NCBI GenBank assembly: GCA_020051775.1
Contig: JAGVQJ010000164.1
Coordinates: 1 to 56,110, forward strand
DNA: 56,110 nt
DNA from: Calditrichota bacterium
GTDB lineage: Bacteria; Electryoneota; B3-LCP
Direction of reading: 5' to 3'
Shown here: piece by piece, positions 1 to 7,921 of the stretch
Layout of the letters: every line of letters starts with the position of its first letter
Position numbering within the stretch: the first letter of the stretch is position 1
Program-made: the position numbers and the translations under genes
Notes under the pieces: generated by a model
The model's input: only the letters and a program-made list of their open reading frames with translations
Databases searched by the model: none
Told to the model about the DNA's origin: nothing

Positions 1-320
1 GCTACCTGACCGCGACCGGCGACGTCCAATACGATCCCGAAACCAACAGCGCCCTCTCCGACCCCTGGAACACCGTGGACGCCAAGATATATAAGAACTT
101 CCGCCTGCGCGGATCAACCCTGCTAAACGTTTTCATCGAAGCCGAAAATCTCTTCGACTTCAAACGACCCAATACCTTGAATCCCTTGACCGGCCAGGCT
201 TATGAATCCGGTGACCCGCACCCCCTGTCCTGGGAGAACAACCTGGGGCAGGTTATGGTCGACCCCTCCCGCTACCAGGAACCCCGCAAGCTTATGGCGG
301 GTATGGGGATAAGGTTTTGA
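1..320 (+). CDS. TonB-dependent receptor, C-terminal end (partial)
   Basis: The reading frame is open from base 3 to the stop at 318-320 and has no start in the window, so this is the 3' end of a gene beginning upstream. The peptide has the alternating pattern of outer-membrane beta strands, includes AENLFDFKRPNTLNP (typical of the last strands of TonB-dependent receptors), and ends in GMGIRF with a terminal aromatic residue, as expected for an outer-membrane barrel. The family takes up siderophores, glycans or other large ligands. Only about 105 residues are visible, so the ligand cannot be guessed. A heptad repeat array starts at the base after the stop codon. Confidence 0.75.
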   Translation, partial: YLTATGDVQYDPETNSALSDPWNTVDAKIYKNFRLRGSTLLNVFIEAENLFDFKRPNTLNPLTGQAYESGDPHPLSWENNLGQVMVDPSRYQEPRKLMAGMGIRF

Positions 321-348
321 GGGATACGGGATTCAGGATACAGGATTC
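321..348. repeat. degenerate heptanucleotide array, 4 units
   Basis: Four consecutive 7-mers, GGGATAC, GGGATTC, AGGATAC and AGGATTC, begin immediately after the stop of the TonB receptor. A closely related array begins four bases after the moxR stop at 7889. Confidence 0.75.
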
Positions 349-396
349 GGAGGGACGCGCTTAGTCGCGTCCATAGTCGGGGTCGTCCAAAGAGCG

Positions 397-410
397 CCCA
401 CTTCAGTGGG
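397..410. repeat. TTCA-loop mini-hairpin (CCCACT/AGTGGG)
   Basis: Perfect 6-bp stem CCCACT/AGTGGG around TC. The same element recurs, with one more base pair, at 8296-8311. Confidence 0.7.
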
Positions 411-424
411 CCGCAGAATGGCAG

Positions 425-466
425 CCCAGGACTTTCCCGTAGGGACCACTACGTGGCAGTCCTGGG
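425..466. repeat. nested palindromic element, shared-core type (copy 1)
   Basis: The outer arms CCCAGGACT (425-433) and AGTCCTGGG (458-466) pair perfectly. The 24-base interior starts TTCCCG and ends CACTACGTGGC, and holds two smaller hairpins (TCCC/GGGA and CCAC/GTGG). A second copy at 8146-8187 has a nearly identical interior but entirely different, still perfectly paired, arms. The element lies 73 bp upstream of panD; no gene is seen in 321-539. Confidence 0.7.
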
Positions 467-539
467 AAAATTGGCCCGTTGGATAAATCATCGGGCGACA
501 ATGTGAATCAAACACCTCCACCCATAAAGAAGCACTCCC

Positions 540-893
540 ATGAAACGCATCATGCTCAAAAGCAAAATCCAGCGACCCATCTTGACCGGCACCGAGCTGC
601 TCTACGAGGGCAGCATCACGGTGGATCAGGATCTGCTGGAAGCGTCCGACATCCTGCCCGGTGAACAGGTGCACGTCTTCAACGTCAACAACGGCGCCCG
701 GCTGATCACCTACGCCATCACCGCGCCGCGCGGATCGGGAACGGTCATGCTGAACGGCCCCGCCGCTCGTATGGGCATGGTCGGCGACAAACTGGTGATC
801 CTCTCCTTCTGCGAAGTCGAGGACAACGAAGCCCGCACCTTGCAACCCAAAATCATCCGCGTGGATGAGAAAAACCGGATGCAGGAAACATAG
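540..893 (+). CDS. panD: aspartate 1-decarboxylase proenzyme PanD
   Basis: PanD decarboxylates L-aspartate to beta-alanine for pantothenate and CoA synthesis. The 117-aa length is usual for the family. The protein has the self-cleavage site YEGSIT, with cleavage expected between Gly24 and Ser25 to create the pyruvoyl group, the conserved Lys9 near the N-terminus, VNNGARLITYAI around the catalytic tyrosine, and NGPAARMGMVGD. The start at 540 matches the usual N-terminal length before the cleavage site. The ribosome site is weak (AAAGAAG). It is followed after 5 bp by a PorV/PorQ gene, a neighbour with no obvious metabolic link. No other pantothenate genes are nearby. Confidence 0.95.
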   Translation: MKRIMLKSKIQRPILTGTELLYEGSITVDQDLLEASDILPGEQVHVFNVNNGARLITYAITAPRGSGTVMLNGPAARMGMVGDKLVILSFCEVEDNEARTLQPKIIRVDEKNRMQET

Positions 894-898
894 ACCTC

Positions 899-1900
899 AT
901 GCGACGCTGGATCCCCACTATCCTGGCGCTCATTCTGCCATTCGTGATGATTCGCCCCGCCTCCTCCCAGGGCCTCTTCCCGGTGCTGGGAGCCGAACGC
1001 GCCGGGACAGCCTCCATGACTTTCTTAAAGATCGGCGTCGGCGCGCGCGCGGAAGGAATGGCCGGAGCCTTCGTAGCTGTCGCTGACGATCCCTCCTGTC
1101 TCTACTGGAATCCCGCCGGATTGGTCAGGATGCGCTGGAAATCAGGTGCACTGTTCAACTTTTTACAGTGGCCGGCTCAGGTGCAGTACAGTTATCTGGG
1201 TTGGGTGCATGACCTCGGCCATAATCAGGCGATAGGATTTTTTGCAGCCGCGTTGACCCTACCCAAATTTGAAGAGACGACCGAAACCGCTCCGCACGGC
1301 ACCGGCCGCTATGTCTCCTATGATGACTGGCTCTTCGGCGCCAGCTACGCCCGCGCCTTAACGCAGCGTTTCAGCGCGGGAGTCACCCTGAAATACGCCC
1401 GAGAAACCCTGGATGATCTGGCCATGCACGCTTACTTGGCCGACGTCGGAACGCTCTATTACACTGGCCTAAAGGACGTGCGCCTCGCCGCCAGTCTGCA
1501 ACATTTTGGCCCTAACATGCGCCCCAGCGGGACCTACGCCACCGCCACCGGCAGTTCGAAATATGCCGACTACCCTCCTCCAACGCTGTTTCGTCTGGGA
1601 GTGGCCGGTTCGGCCTTCCGCACCCCTCAACATGGCCTGCTGTTGGCTCTGGCTCTGGAACACCCCATAGACAACGCCGAAAACTTGAGCCTGGGAGCAG
1701 AATACACCTTTCGCGATATGGTTGCCCTGCGCGCCGGGCGGCATTTGAATCGCGGCGAAGAGACCTGGACCGCCGGCCTCGGGGTGCGCTTCCCCTTCGC
1801 CGGGATGAACATCGAACTGGACTACGCCTACACCAGCTTCGGCGTGCTGGATCTGGCGCAACGTTTTTCCAGCCAGCTTCTCTATGATGGGAAGAGATAA
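899..1900 (+). CDS. PorV/PorQ-family outer-membrane protein
   Basis: The 333-residue protein has an N-terminal signal peptide (about residues 1-23, ending ASSQG). It then has the family hallmark: FLKIGVGARAEGMAGAF followed by VADDPSCLYWNPAGL, and beta-strand repeats to the C-terminus. Members of this family form outer-membrane barrels of the FadL type. In FCB bacteria PorV acts as the shuttle that carries T9SS cargo to the surface attachment complex. A paralogue lies at 33079-34182 beside T9SS cargo. The start lies 5 bp after panD with AGGA upstream. A role specific to T9SS cannot be proved, since the family is large and mostly uncharacterised. Confidence 0.8.
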   Translation: MRRWIPTILALILPFVMIRPASSQGLFPVLGAERAGTASMTFLKIGVGARAEGMAGAFVAVADDPSCLYWNPAGLVRMRWKSGALFNFLQWPAQVQYSYLGWVHDLGHNQAIGFFAAALTLPKFEETTETAPHGTGRYVSYDDWLFGASYARALTQRFSAGVTLKYARETLDDLAMHAYLADVGTLYYTGLKDVRLAASLQHFGPNMRPSGTYATATGSSKYADYPPPTLFRLGVAGSAFRTPQHGLLLALALEHPIDNAENLSLGAEYTFRDMVALRAGRHLNRGEETWTAGLGVRFPFAGMNIELDYAYTSFGVLDLAQRFSSQLLYDGKR

Positions 1901-1916
1901 TATCGTGCAGCGTAAC

Positions 1917-1934
1917 AAGGGGCTTTAGCCCCTT
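1917..1934. repeat. TTTA-loop mini-hairpin (AAGGGGCT/AGCCCCTT)
   Basis: Perfect 8-bp stem around TT, between the PorV-like gene and the NHL lipoprotein gene. It belongs to the same family as the GGGCT-TT-AGCCC hairpin at 8029-8040. It overlaps a possible TTG start codon at 1933. Confidence 0.7.
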
Positions 1935-1956
1935 GCCCAAGAAATTTGAGAAATCC

Positions 1957-3216
1957 GTGCCTCAGACAATAGTTAAAATAGCCGCCATAGCCTTATTTAT
2001 TCTGCTGTTCGGTTGCGCCGACAAAATGCCGCTGCCTTCCAGCCCGCAGAACCTCGTTTTCGGATCGGGAGATACGACCTACATCCATCTGGCGGGCGAT
2101 TGGACAGCGCATGGCGGTCTGCCGCTATGGGAACCTTGCGACCTGGTGGCCGGCCCCGATGGCCGAGTCTTCGTGGCGGATCGCGGCAACGGTCGTATCG
2201 TGGCTTTTGACCGTTCCGGCGCGCCTCTTTACGGCCAGGGGATGGAACGATTGACCGGCTTTGATTCGCTGACGGCCATAGGCCAGGATGCGAAGTTGAA
2301 CCTCTTCATCGCTGACGGCGGCCCGGAAATCTATTATTGGAATCAGTACGTGAATTGGGTGGGTGTGGAAGCGGTGCTGGATTATTTCGTGGTGGTGGAC
2401 ACGCTGGAGGGGGACACGGCCCAAATGTCTTTTCTGGAATATGGCGCTTTGTACACAACTCAGCCCGATCGGTATGTCGTCATATCAGCAGTCTTCAGTG
2501 ACGATCCCGCACGAATAGATTCGGCCTTGGGGCCTTCACTGTTCTACCAGGAACCGACCGGACATGCCCGTTATCACGGTGTCGCCGGCGGCACTGACGA
2601 GACGGTCTACGTCAGCGATCAATACTTTGATGAAGTGGATCGCTTGACCTTGATCCCCTCCAACTTGATGCAGTTGGCTGATGGCCAATATGCCTATACC
2701 TATATGGGTGTGTACGATTGCCACATAGCTACGTACGGCACCGGCATGGGCACGACCTTGGATCCGGGAGGGCTTTATGTGCAGGTGCAGGGGGGGCAGC
2801 ATTACGTCTATTTCAGCCAGACGGCGGGTAATTTCCTAGTGCAGAAAATCCGCGAACAGGGAACGGGAAACTTCTTCTCCAGCTTCGGGCCGGAAACCGA
2901 CGTTATGCAGTTGAACCGCTTCGCCAATCCCCGCGACGTCTGGGTGGCCGGGCAGTATCTGGGCAACAACTGGATCTTCGTAGCCGACACCGACTCCCAC
3001 CGCGTGCAGGTCTTCAACCCCGTTGGCGACTTCCTCATGTATGCCGGAGAGCGGCGCGTGGGATCAGGTTCTTCAGCGCTGGAAATTTTCGATCAGCTTT
3101 CCTCGCCTGAAGCTGTGGCTCATTTTGAAGGCATTCTCTACGTCGCCGACACCGGCCACCACCGCATCTGCCGTTACGCCCTCTCCACTGATGTGGAAAA
3201 TATCCCGGGGCAATGA
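1957..3216 (+). CDS. NHL-repeat lipoprotein
   Basis: The protein begins with a lipoprotein signal (hydrophobic run AAIALFILLFGC, cysteine acylation site in LFGC). It then has several NHL-type beta-propeller blades, for example PDGRVFVADRGNGRIVAFD near the N-terminus, WIFVADTDSHRVQVFN in the last third and ILYVADTGHHRICRY at the end. NHL propellers are binding or scaffold domains; here the protein should be anchored in an envelope membrane. A TTG at 1933 would add eight residues but lies inside the hairpin at 1917-1934, so the GTG at 1957 is preferred, giving 419 aa. The gene ends 5 bp before the convergent Wzi-like gene. Ligand and function are unknown. Confidence 0.75.
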   Translation: MPQTIVKIAAIALFILLFGCADKMPLPSSPQNLVFGSGDTTYIHLAGDWTAHGGLPLWEPCDLVAGPDGRVFVADRGNGRIVAFDRSGAPLYGQGMERLTGFDSLTAIGQDAKLNLFIADGGPEIYYWNQYVNWVGVEAVLDYFVVVDTLEGDTAQMSFLEYGALYTTQPDRYVVISAVFSDDPARIDSALGPSLFYQEPTGHARYHGVAGGTDETVYVSDQYFDEVDRLTLIPSNLMQLADGQYAYTYMGVYDCHIATYGTGMGTTLDPGGLYVQVQGGQHYVYFSQTAGNFLVQKIREQGTGNFFSSFGPETDVMQLNRFANPRDVWVAGQYLGNNWIFVADTDSHRVQVFNPVGDFLMYAGERRVGSGSSALEIFDQLSSPEAVAHFEGILYVADTGHHRICRYALSTDVENIPGQ

Positions 3217-3221
3217 GCTTT

Positions 3222-4952
3222 TTAATTCAACCTCACCCCCACCTCCATTTCCCAACCATCCTCTTCATCGAATCGCATCCAACTTCCCCGGCCCCACAAG
3301 TAGAGGTGTTCCAAAGCTTCGTAGGTCGCCGACAAATCCATGCGGTTGGTGGTCTGCAGTAAGCCTCCCAGGAATGGCGCTTGCTCGGGACCATCCTGCG
3401 CGCGTGGCTGGTTGATATTTCCTCCAACGTTGGTTAGCGAATCGGGATTGGCGCCATGTAACAGGTTTGTCCAAGCCGCCTCCAGAACCAGCCGCCGATG
3501 TGGCCAGTAGCGCAAATCAGCGAAAATCGTCTGACTGTTGGGATGATGACGATACCCCAACGGCGCGTTCCAGTTTTTGTAAACGTTCACCGGGAATTGG
3601 TGAGTGTACACGAAGGGCCTAATTTGAGCCATCTCCACGGTCGCGTCGAGATTGCGAGCGCCCAGCGGTTCAACCCAATTCAGTCCTCCCAGCCAACCGG
3701 TTTTGTTGCCGTACCAATCGGTTCCAATCTTACTGAACGTCAAATCGTCCACCAACAACTGTCCGTAGAGCTTCCAGCGGTTGACCGGAACCCAGGAGGC
3801 TTCCAGCGACAGCAGCAGGTTATCCTGATCTCCCCGTTCGTGTTGCGCGGCGTAGAAGAAATTAGCCGGAACCAGATAGGCCAGTTCCAAGCCGCGCTCG
3901 CCGAAAATCACCGCTTCGGAGAAGGCCAGTTTCAGGCGGCGATGCAGATCCCATTCCAGCCGGTGCGCGGCCAGATATTTGGTTCGTTCGATGGTGCGAG
4001 GTATACCGGCCCCGCTATAGAGTGAGTCCGCGATTTCGGGGAAGGTCTTCAATGATCCCAGCACATACACCAGCCGCAGAGTCCTAGCCAGATTCAGGTT
4101 GAACTGCACCTGGTGGAAGGGCGGCCCCCAGTCTGATAGCAACAACTGCCCCGACCGTCCCGGCCCCCAGGCAATAGGCATCCGCGCCCCGTGCAACTCC
4201 CAGTATTTGCCGCCGATGGCCAGATCATAAATCGAAATGTCATAATTGGCGGATTCCCCCGGTTCGGCGGGGACACCTCGGTTCAGGTTAGCGACGTATC
4301 CCGCGCGATCCTCATAGAGCTGCGATCGGGACAGATACGGCCCGCGTCCGCTTTCGGTGTAATCGGCGAAATCGAGCAACATGCCCACTTTCTGCTGCAC
4401 ATATCCTCGAAGCTGAAAACCCACTCCGGTAACCATGATGTTACGGTCATCCCCCTCCTGCCGGATGATCCGTGCCGATCCGCGAGGATCAAGGTAGGCT
4501 CTGAAGTCGCCCCCTTCATAAGAATAAAAATTCAAACCATTACGATAAAATATTTTCGTGAAGCCGCCATGCCTATCCAACCAATGATTGATCCTACCCA
4601 GGCGGGTTCCTCCGGGATACTGAGTGGGATAGGGGGTATTTTGTCTTTTCTCGTCCCAGGCAAATTCCAGGCGGTAGGCTTCGAGGGCCAGGCGATCCTG
4701 TCTGGAGAGCGTCAGAAATTCCCTTCCCAGGAGATCTCGCTTTGCCCAGACCTTGGATTCGATCTCATACAGCAGGTCAGCGACTCGCTCCCGCGTCACC
4801 GGCTTCGCGCCCAACAGAGGATGATCCAGCAACCCCCTCGTCTCCATGCGATCCAAGAAGTCGTAGACCGGATGCGACGGCTCCAAGAGGGTGGATTGAG
4901 CGAGGAGGGCGAGGGGGAAAAGTAGGACAAGGAGTAGCTGGGACTTTTTCAT
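3222..4952 (-). CDS. Wzi-like capsule-assembly outer-membrane protein
   Basis: A 576-aa protein with a signal peptide (about residues 1-19, ending LLAQS). An N-terminal segment (VYDFLDRMETRGLLDH) is typical of the region before the barrel in Caps_assemb_Wzi proteins, and a beta-rich body carries the motif PIAWGPGRSGQLLLSDW. Wzi-type proteins are outer-membrane barrels that help hold surface polysaccharide. In this clade the family is broad, so a role in surface glycan attachment is an inference. The gene is transcribed toward the NHL lipoprotein gene with a 5-bp gap. The ribosome site is weak. Long open frames on the opposite strand (3498-4025 and 4191-4925) are shadows of it. Confidence 0.65.
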   Translation of the reverse strand: MKKSQLLLVLLFPLALLAQSTLLEPSHPVYDFLDRMETRGLLDHPLLGAKPVTRERVADLLYEIESKVWAKRDLLGREFLTLSRQDRLALEAYRLEFAWDEKRQNTPYPTQYPGGTRLGRINHWLDRHGGFTKIFYRNGLNFYSYEGGDFRAYLDPRGSARIIRQEGDDRNIMVTGVGFQLRGYVQQKVGMLLDFADYTESGRGPYLSRSQLYEDRAGYVANLNRGVPAEPGESANYDISIYDLAIGGKYWELHGARMPIAWGPGRSGQLLLSDWGPPFHQVQFNLNLARTLRLVYVLGSLKTFPEIADSLYSGAGIPRTIERTKYLAAHRLEWDLHRRLKLAFSEAVIFGERGLELAYLVPANFFYAAQHERGDQDNLLLSLEASWVPVNRWKLYGQLLVDDLTFSKIGTDWYGNKTGWLGGLNWVEPLGARNLDATVEMAQIRPFVYTHQFPVNVYKNWNAPLGYRHHPNSQTIFADLRYWPHRRLVLEAAWTNLLHGANPDSLTNVGGNINQPRAQDGPEQAPFLGGLLQTTNRMDLSATYEALEHLYLWGRGSWMRFDEEDGWEMEVGVRLN

Positions 4953-5008
4953 TGCGTCACGATGAATGGACGTAAAACATCCGTTAGCTGACGGACAGCA
5001 TCAAGGTA

Positions 5009-5030
5009 ACCCGGAAATTCATTTCCGGGT
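5009..5030. repeat. TTCA-loop mini-hairpin (10-bp stem)
   Basis: Perfect inverted repeat ACCCGGAAAT / ATTTCCGGGT around TC, between lexA and the Wzi-like gene. It is the longest stem of the TTCA-loop family in the window. Confidence 0.75.
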
Positions 5031-5068
5031 AATTTTGTCGGGGTTAGGGACATCACCCAATAACCGAG

Positions 5069-5096
5069 CTTCTGACTTCTGTATTCTGTATTCTTG
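5069..5096. repeat. degenerate heptanucleotide array, 4 units, 3' of lexA
   Basis: Four 7-mers on the plus strand: CTTCTGA, CTTCTGT, ATTCTGT and ATTCTTG. On the lexA strand the array begins five bases after the lexA stop codon, the same placement as the arrays after the TonB and moxR genes. Confidence 0.65.
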
Positions 5097-5100
5097 TTTT

Positions 5101-5739
5101 TTACACCTTCCGAAACACTCCCACCACCTTCCCGGCGATGTAGAAGCCCGGGGTGGATCGGTCCACCACGATGGGGCCAAAGAAGCGGTTGGCCGGTTCC
5201 AGGCGGATGTGGCCGTTGTCCGGGTAGTAGTATTTCACCGTGGCCTCTTCGCCGATGACCGCCACTACGATGTCGCCGCGCCGGAAATCCCCCTGCTGTC
5301 GCGCGAACACCAGATCGCCGTCAAAGATACCCGCTCCTACCATGGAATCGCCCTTGACGCGCAGCGCGAACGTGCTGTCACCCGAAAGCAGGTCGCGGTC
5401 CACGGCAATGGTGCCCTCGACGTTGTGCTCGGCCAAAAGCGGCGCTCCCGCTGCCACTCGCCCGATGATGGGGATGAGGTTCGTCCCCGGAGGCGCTGTG
5501 CCCAGCGACACCGATTTGGCCTGCTGGTGCATCAACTCGATGCCGCGCGACAGCAGCGGGCTGCGACGGATCTCACCCTTGCGTTCCAAGGCTTGCAGGA
5601 TGCCCCGCACGCCATTGGTGGACTTGATATTAAACTGCTGGCCGATCTCTCTGATGGAAGGCGGATAACCCTTCTGAGTCACCTGCTGGCGAATGAAGCG
5701 CAGAACTTCCTGCTGTCTTTCTGTCATTGGTCTGGTCAT
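5101..5739 (-). CDS. lexA: LexA repressor, SOS regulator
   Basis: A 212-aa LexA. The N-terminal winged helix-turn-helix (residues 1-65) contains GYPPSIREIGQQF and STNGVRGILQALERKG. The C-terminal S24 peptidase domain has the self-cleavage site Ala97-Gly98 (RVAAGAP), the catalytic serine in GDSMVGAGI (Ser132) and the catalytic lysine in EATVKYYY (Lys169), so all residues for RecA-stimulated autocleavage are present. The ATG at 5739 has a strong Shine-Dalgarno AGGAGG. A promoter with an overlapping palindrome lies at 5765-5801 and implies autorepression. A 410-codon frame on the opposite strand is a shadow. Confidence 0.95.
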   Translation of the reverse strand: MTRPMTERQQEVLRFIRQQVTQKGYPPSIREIGQQFNIKSTNGVRGILQALERKGEIRRSPLLSRGIELMHQQAKSVSLGTAPPGTNLIPIIGRVAAGAPLLAEHNVEGTIAVDRDLLSGDSTFALRVKGDSMVGAGIFDGDLVFARQQGDFRRGDIVVAVIGEEATVKYYYPDNGHIRLEPANRFFGPIVVDRSTPGFYIAGKVVGVFRKV

Positions 5740-5764
5740 GGATTCCTCCTACTGCACATTTATT

Positions 5765-5781
5765 CAGTATATATGATACTG
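5765..5781 (-). promoter_or_regulatory. candidate LexA operator
   Basis: CAGTAT-N5-ATACTG is a perfect 6-bp inverted repeat overlapping the -10 box of the lexA promoter, the expected place for an autoregulatory LexA site. It resembles neither the E. coli CTGT-N8-ACAG box exactly nor the Gram-positive GAAC-N4-GTTC box. Two direct copies of TGTGCAGTA on the lexA strand also overlap the region. Confidence 0.55.
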
Positions 5782-5801
5782 CACAAACGGGCAAATGTCA
5801 A
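5773..5801 (-). promoter_or_regulatory. lexA promoter (sigma-70 type)
   Basis: On the minus strand, TTGACA (5796-5801) is followed after exactly 17 bases by TATCAT (5773-5778), about 35 bases before the lexA start. This is near-consensus for a housekeeping sigma factor. Confidence 0.7.
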
Positions 5802-5839
5802 GGAATTTTTTCAGAATATTTTTTCGCCAGAGAGATTAC

Positions 5840-5877
5840 AAAAAAGCGCCGCCGGCTCAAGACGAGCTCAGCGACGC
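5840..5877 (-). terminator. intrinsic terminator after the DedA gene
   Basis: On the minus strand, GCGTCGC pairs with GCGGCGC (one G-T wobble) and, after a small internal loop, GCTC pairs with GAGC around GTCTT. The stem is followed directly by six T residues. It lies 25 bp after the DedA stop and before the lexA promoter, separating the two transcripts. Confidence 0.8.
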
Positions 5878-5901
5878 CAGTACATTCGGAGGTATCATCG
5901 C

Positions 5902-6534
5902 TCACATGTTGATGATTTCCGCACATTGCGGATCTTGAACTTGAGTGGGGAGATCACCGGAAGGGAGATTATCTTTTCGGGCTTTCCTTCTGCGCCAGGC
6001 AATGATGATTCCGGCGGCCAGACCCGCTGCCGCCAACCCGACGATTATCCACAATTCATAATGATTAACGTCATCGAAAATTTTCTCCAATGCATGACCG
6101 AAAAAATAACCCGCCAAGCTGTTGATCGCCGCCCAAAGGACAGCGCCGATGGCATTCAGCGCGGTGAAACGGCGCACATTGTATCCTATCGCCCCTAGCA
6201 CCGGAGGCATAAATGCGTGAATGACGGTGATAAACCGAAATCCCAGAATGAAGGTGTACCGATAGCGATCCAGCATGCGGCGCGCCTTGCTGATGCGCGG
6301 TTGCCATTTTCTCTTCTTTTCCAGGTAGGGCAACCCCAACCGCCGCCCTATCAGGAAACTGATTTGATCGCTTATAAAGGCCGAAACCGTCACCACAGCG
6401 ATCACTATATCCAGCCGCATATAGCCTTGTTGCGCCAGAATCCCCGCCGCAATCACCGCGAATTCTCCCACAAATAGCACAGTCCCGAAGACGGCAAAGT
6501 ATCCATATTGTATTAATAATGTTTCCACCAGCAT
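5902..6534 (-). CDS. DedA-family membrane protein
   Basis: A 210-aa integral membrane protein of the DedA/SNARE-associated (VTT domain) family. Diagnostic features are FVGEFAVIAAGILAQQGYM near the N-terminus, the reentrant-loop region with ISDQISFLIGRRLG, and the central GFRFITVIHAFMPPVLGAIG with the conserved arginine and proline. Several hydrophobic helices follow, and the C-terminus is basic (RRRKARK). Members act as lipid scramblases or undecaprenyl-phosphate carriers and support envelope homeostasis. The Shine-Dalgarno is AGGG, six bases before the ATG. The gene has its own promoter at 6582-6611 and terminator at 5840-5877, so it appears monocistronic. Confidence 0.85.
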   Translation of the reverse strand: MLVETLLIQYGYFAVFGTVLFVGEFAVIAAGILAQQGYMRLDIVIAVVTVSAFISDQISFLIGRRLGLPYLEKKRKWQPRISKARRMLDRYRYTFILGFRFITVIHAFMPPVLGAIGYNVRRFTALNAIGAVLWAAINSLAGYFFGHALEKIFDDVNHYELWIIVGLAAAGLAAGIIIAWRRRKARKDNLPSGDLPTQVQDPQCAEIINM

Positions 6535-6581
6535 GAGTTACCCTAGTTATGGCGCTTTTGAATTCGATACCCCGCTTGCAT

Positions 6582-6611
6582 AAAGTAATACGCTGTCCAC
6601 CGCCTTGTCAA
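6582..6611 (-). promoter_or_regulatory. promoter for the DedA gene
   Basis: On the minus strand, TTGACA (6606-6611) and TACTTT (6582-6587) are 18 bases apart, about 50 bp upstream of the DedA start. Confidence 0.5.
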
Positions 6612-6722
6612 GGTAAAATTCTACGATCTCCGCCCTCCTTTTTCTCACAGGGCAAAATTCCCCCTCCTTTTGCCGATTATCACGCGGAACTTTTCCCCAT
6701 TTTTTCAGGTTAAGCAAATTGA

Positions 6723-6749
6723 ATTCCCGCCCTTAGGTTCTGCGGGAAT
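6723..6749. repeat. hairpin ATTCCCGC/GCGGGAAT
   Basis: A perfect 8-bp stem with an 11-base loop, in the 346-bp gap between the DedA gene and moxR. That gap otherwise holds the DedA promoter and the 27-bp tandem repeats. An AT-rich tract (CTATATAAAAATAT, 6762-6775) just downstream may be part of a moxR promoter. Confidence 0.5.
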
Positions 6750-6776
6750 CCGGTATCTTAACTATATAAAAATATG

Positions 6777-6857
6777 TAGTCGGGATCGCCCCAGAGGAAA
6801 GTATAGTCAGGGTCGCCCCCGAGGAAAATAAAGTCGGGGTCGCCCCCGACCCCGACA
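6777..6857. repeat. three tandem 27-bp repeats
   Basis: Units at 6777-6803, 6804-6830 and 6831-6857 share the form (T/A)AGTC(G/A)GG(A/G)TCGCCCC followed by a less conserved tail; the first two share GAGGAAA in the tail. The third unit is self-complementary (GTCGGGGTCG...CGACCCCGAC). The last unit ends 23 bp before the moxR start. Copies of the GTCGGGGTCG motif also occur near 378, 7957 and 9159. Confidence 0.8.
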
Positions 6858-6880
6858 CCTGTTTAAACTCGAGGTGAACC

Positions 6881-7885
6881 GTGGCGCTGCCGCTCACATC
6901 AAATGACATCCGCGAAATCACGAAGCAGATCGAAGAGCATTCCGCCTTCGTAGACGACATCCTGAAACAGATCGGCACTGAAATCGTCGGTCAGAAGAAA
7001 ATGGTCGAACGCCTGCTGATCGGCCTCCTGGCTGACGGCCATATCCTGTTGGAAGGCGTGCCCGGTCTGGCCAAGACCATGGCGGCCAAATCGCTGGCGA
7101 TGGCCATCCAAGCGCATTTCCAGCGCATTCAGTTCACGCCCGACCTGTTGCCCGCTGACTTGGTCGGCACCCTGATCTACAGTCAGAAGGATGGCGAATT
7201 CCGCGTTAAAAAAGGCCCGCTGTTCGCCAATTTCATTCTGGCGGACGAAATCAACCGCGCTCCGGCCAAGGTGCAGTCGGCATTGCTGGAAGCCATGCAG
7301 GAACGCCAAGTGACCATCGGCCAGGAAACCTATCCGTTGGAAGCCCCCTTCCTGGTGCTCGCTACCCAGAATCCCATCGAACAGGAAGGCACCTATCCCC
7401 TGCCCGAAGCTCAGGTGGATCGCTTCATGCTAAAGGTGATCATCACCTATCCCCAGCGCGAAGAAGAACGCGAGATCCTGCGCCGCCACGTCACACCTCA
7501 CGCCTTGCAGATCAAGCCTGTGGCGACGACCAAACAGATTCTCGACGCGCGTCAGGCTGTGTCTCAAATTTACGCCGACGAGAAGATCGAGAACTACATC
7601 CTGGACATCGTTTTCGCCACCCGCAAGCCGGAAAACTTCGGACTGGCCAAATTGAAAGAATACATCTCCTATGGCGCCAGCCCGCGCGCCACGCTCTACC
7701 TGATGCAGGCGGCCAAGTGCCACGCTTTCCTGCGCCATCGCGGCTTCGTCATTCCCGATGACATCAAGGAGATCGGCCCGGACGTGCTGCGCCACCGCAT
7801 CAGCGTCACCTACGAAGCCGAAGCCGAAGAGATCGCCTCAGAACAGATCATTCAGGAGATATTCAATCATATCGAGGTGCCGTAG
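6881..7885 (+). CDS. MoxR-family AAA+ ATPase
   Basis: A 334-aa AAA+ ATPase of the MoxR family with Walker A GVPGLAKT (residues 59-66), Walker B FILADEIN (118-125) and sensor-1 motif LVLATQNPIEQEG, then the lid domain. MoxR ATPases act as chaperones that activate von Willebrand A (vWA)-domain partners, here most likely the DUF58 and Bat proteins encoded downstream. A GTG start at 6881 is chosen because GAGGTG lies just upstream; no nearer ATG exists. In most genomes DUF58 follows MoxR directly, but here 1343 bp with repeats and a HEPN-like gene intervene. Confidence 0.9.
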   Translation: MALPLTSNDIREITKQIEEHSAFVDDILKQIGTEIVGQKKMVERLLIGLLADGHILLEGVPGLAKTMAAKSLAMAIQAHFQRIQFTPDLLPADLVGTLIYSQKDGEFRVKKGPLFANFILADEINRAPAKVQSALLEAMQERQVTIGQETYPLEAPFLVLATQNPIEQEGTYPLPEAQVDRFMLKVIITYPQREEEREILRRHVTPHALQIKPVATTKQILDARQAVSQIYADEKIENYILDIVFATRKPENFGLAKLKEYISYGASPRATLYLMQAAKCHAFLRHRGFVIPDDIKEIGPDVLRHRISVTYEAEAEEIASEQIIQEIFNHIEVP

Positions 7886-7888
7886 GCG

Positions 7889-7916
7889 GGGATTCGGGAT
7901 TCAGGATTCAGGATTC
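7889..7916. repeat. degenerate heptanucleotide array after moxR, 4 units
   Basis: GGGATTC twice, then AGGATTC twice, starting four bases after the moxR stop codon. It matches the array at 321-348. Confidence 0.8.
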
Positions 7917-7921
7917 AGTAA

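Noticed and set aside
3498..4925. Two long plus-strand frames opposite the Wzi-like gene
   Set aside because: Their sequences have no domain signal and mirror the coding bias of the minus-strand gene.
4966..6198. A 410-codon open frame on the plus strand
   Set aside because: It runs antisense through lexA and into the DedA gene, both of which have clear domains, ribosome sites and promoters.
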